From Alistipes sp. UBA943 (GTDB taxonomy: Bacteria > Bacteroidota > Bacteroidia > Bacteroidales > Rikenellaceae), in assembly GCA_002293345.1 (NCBI GenBank), contig DBDB01000082.1, positions 624 through 6,798 of the forward strand: a stretch of 6,175 nucleotides of DNA. The letters run 5' to 3'. Made by a program: the position numbers and the translations under genes. Every line of letters begins with the position of its first letter. Positions within the stretch are counted from its first letter, which is position 1. Positions 4,902 to 6,175 of this stretch are shown here, piece by piece. A model generated the notes under the pieces. It worked only from the letters and a program-made list of their open reading frames with translations, was not told the origin of the DNA and ran no database searches.

Positions 4902-6144
4902 TTCTGTCACGTTCACGTTCCCTGCTGATGCTCAGGATCATGCCCAGCGCCAGCGCGGTAAAAATCATCGACGACCCGCCACGCGAAATGAGGGGCAGTG
5001 TTTGTCCCGTTTCGGGTATCAGGTTCACCGTCACCATGATGTGGAGCAGCGCCTGGCATGTGATGAGGAGTGCGGTCCCGAGGACGAGTAGTCCCGGGAA
5101 AGCGGTTTCACAATGTCGGAACACCTCTATCGCACGGAAGAATATCCACAGGTAGAGTAACAGCAACACCACAGCGAGAATAATCCCATACTCCTCCACG
5201 AAAAACGCATAGGCGTAGTCGCTTTCCGGGTGAATCATCTCCACCCTCACTACGCTCTGCCCCGCTCCTTCGCCGAGGATGCCACCGTTATGTATCGCGA
5301 TCATCGAGCGTTCCGTGTCGGTCAGATCGGCGATGGGTTTTTCGGTTTGCGGATTTGTCCAGAGGTCGATCCAGGTACCGATACGTCCCTTCCCGGTCTC
5401 ACTTCGTCCGAGGTTGAGGAGTCCCGCGAGCAGCATGGCGCACACCGCCACCCCGACAAGTTTAACCAGTTCACGCGACCTTACGCGACCGATCCACATC
5501 ATCACCAACGACACGGAAAAAACGAGGATGGCGGAGGAGGTATGTGCGGGGAATATCACGGCACATGCCATCACGACAGGCATAAGGAGCGGCCATGTAC
5601 CCTCGCGCCATATTTTTTTCTGCTCGGGACGTTTCCACCGCCACGGCAGCAGCGACGGCACGATACGCAGTTTCGCCACCACTTTCTGCCGTGCCGACAG
5701 TTGACGTGCAAGGAAGAGGATGGTGGCGACTTTGAGTGCCTCTGAGGGTTGAAACTGGAACGGTCCGAGTGGAATCCATCGCGCGGCGCCATTGGTCGTG
5801 GCCCCGATAAAATAGACAGTCAGCGTGAGTAGTAACGACAGTAGATAGGCCAATGGGGCGAGTCGGTTGAAGAGTCGCGACGGCAGTCTGTGGGTGATGA
5901 TGACCAACGGCACACAGATAGCGATCAGCATGAGCTGTTGTCGCAGGAAATGCGCCGTGGCACGCCCCGTATGTGCATCGTAGGCCATCTTGGCGGTGGA
6001 TGAGTATACGACCAAAATGGAGATCACGCCGAGCGCCGCGAGAATGATCCACAGCACACGATCCCCCTCCAACAATCGGAAAGGTTTTGCATTCGTCGCT
6101 GCTTGGTCCGGCGTTTGGTCCTTTATTTTTGCTTTACTATCCAC
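4882..6144 (-). CDS. ftsW: Peptidoglycan glycosyltransferase FtsW (SEDS family)
   Basis: A 420-residue polytopic inner-membrane protein that polymerises lipid II into septal peptidoglycan together with a class B penicillin-binding protein. About ten hydrophobic segments are visible, the first at about 29-48. Family signatures are FQPSE (131-135), PESDYAYAFFVEEYG with D309 as the likely catalytic Asp, and ETGQTLPLISRGGSSM (378-393). The segment that reads QPDLGT in proteobacteria is FPAHTSSA here, similar to the diverged form I recall in Bacteroidota. RodA is the alternative, but the murD neighbour favours FtsW. The start is GTG at 6144; no ATG occurs until residue 53, beyond the first membrane segment. 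The start overlaps the murD 3' end by 22 nt, which points to coupling within a dcw operon. Confidence 0.92.
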   Translation of the reverse strand: MDSKAKIKDQTPDQAATNAKPFRLLEGDRVLWIILAALGVISILVVYSSTAKMAYDAHTGRATAHFLRQQLMLIAICVPLVIITHRLPSRLFNRLAPLAYLLSLLLTLTVYFIGATTNGAARWIPLGPFQFQPSEALKVATILFLARQLSARQKVVAKLRIVPSLLPWRWKRPEQKKIWREGTWPLLMPVVMACAVIFPAHTSSAILVFSVSLVMMWIGRVRSRELVKLVGVAVCAMLLAGLLNLGRSETGKGRIGTWIDLWTNPQTEKPIADLTDTERSMIAIHNGGILGEGAGQSVVRVEMIHPESDYAYAFFVEEYGIILAVVLLLLYLWIFFRAIEVFRHCETAFPGLLVLGTALLITCQALLHIMVTVNLIPETGQTLPLISRGGSSMIFTALALGMILSISRERERDRNERTIG

Positions 6145-6175
6145 TCTTTGAATTGACGTCCGCGATCCTCGTAAT
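6123..6175 (-). CDS. murD: UDP-N-acetylmuramoylalanine-D-glutamate ligase, C-terminal tail only
   Basis: Only the last 17 codons or so are in the window. On the minus strand they read YEDRGRQFKEWIVKQK and then TAA at 6125-6123. The motif YEDRGxxFK is the typical C-terminus of MurD, a cytoplasmic ligase that adds D-glutamate to the muropeptide precursor. The tail overlaps the GTG start of ftsW, and murD-ftsW is the usual order in dcw clusters, which supports the call despite the short length. Confidence 0.75.
   Translation of the reverse strand, partial: YEDRGRQFKEWIVKQK

Noticed and set aside
5230..5745. 171-codon plus-strand frame opposite ftsW
   Set aside because: It is antisense to a clear membrane protein gene, and its His-rich product resembles reverse-complement artefact, not a known family.

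Overview
The window looks like chromosomal DNA from a member of the Bacteroidota, most likely Bacteroidales, perhaps a fairly GC-rich group such as Alistipes/Rikenellaceae (the genus is a guess). The grounds are TAnnTTTG-type -7 promoter boxes, the lack of Shine-Dalgarno sites, a RecQ of about 630 residues with a late zinc cluster, an RF3 ending in a Bacteroidales-like FHFTSEF tail, and a murD-ftsW pair. There is no phage, IS or CRISPR signal.

Layout. (1) 1-774 (+): the C-terminal half of prfC (release factor 3), cut by the window edge. (2) 775-1226: about 450 bases without an intact gene, and the least ordinary part. Directly after the prfC stop, in the same frame, lies a 64-codon fragment resembling the C-terminus of a Bacteroidales FISUMP ('major paralogous') surface-protein domain. 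It lies between the arms of an 11-bp perfect inverted repeat (776-786 / 991-1001). Further right, about 130 bases on the minus strand can form several helices that use G-U pairs only in the minus-strand RNA, ending in a U7 tract at 1055-1061. This is a candidate small RNA or tRNA trailer. (3) 1227-1297 (-): tRNA-Gln(CUG). (4) 1298-1355: a short divergent promoter region with one -7 box for the tRNA and one for the genes to the right. (5) 1356-4476 (+): a tight three-gene operon of an MBL-fold hydrolase, a RecQ helicase and a DEDDy 3'-5' exonuclease. The gaps are 2 nt, then a 4-nt ATGA overlap. (6) 4477-4532: a convergent junction with an AT-rich hairpin. (7) 4533-6175 (-): the murD 3' end, ftsW, and a small S4-domain RNA-binding protein, each overlapping the next by about 20 nt.

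How the genes work together. RecQ and the exonuclease appear translationally coupled and together resemble a split Werner-type helicase plus exonuclease, so a joint role in DNA repair is a reasonable inference. The MBL protein is encoded first but has no obvious DNA-processing feature. On the other strand, murD and ftsW are dcw-cluster genes for peptidoglycan synthesis at the septum. The usual next gene, murG, is absent here and an S4/Hsp15-like gene takes its place. I see no clearly new multi-gene system. The best candidates for something undescribed are the orphan FISUMP fragment with its inverted repeat and the minus-strand structured RNA beside the tRNA.
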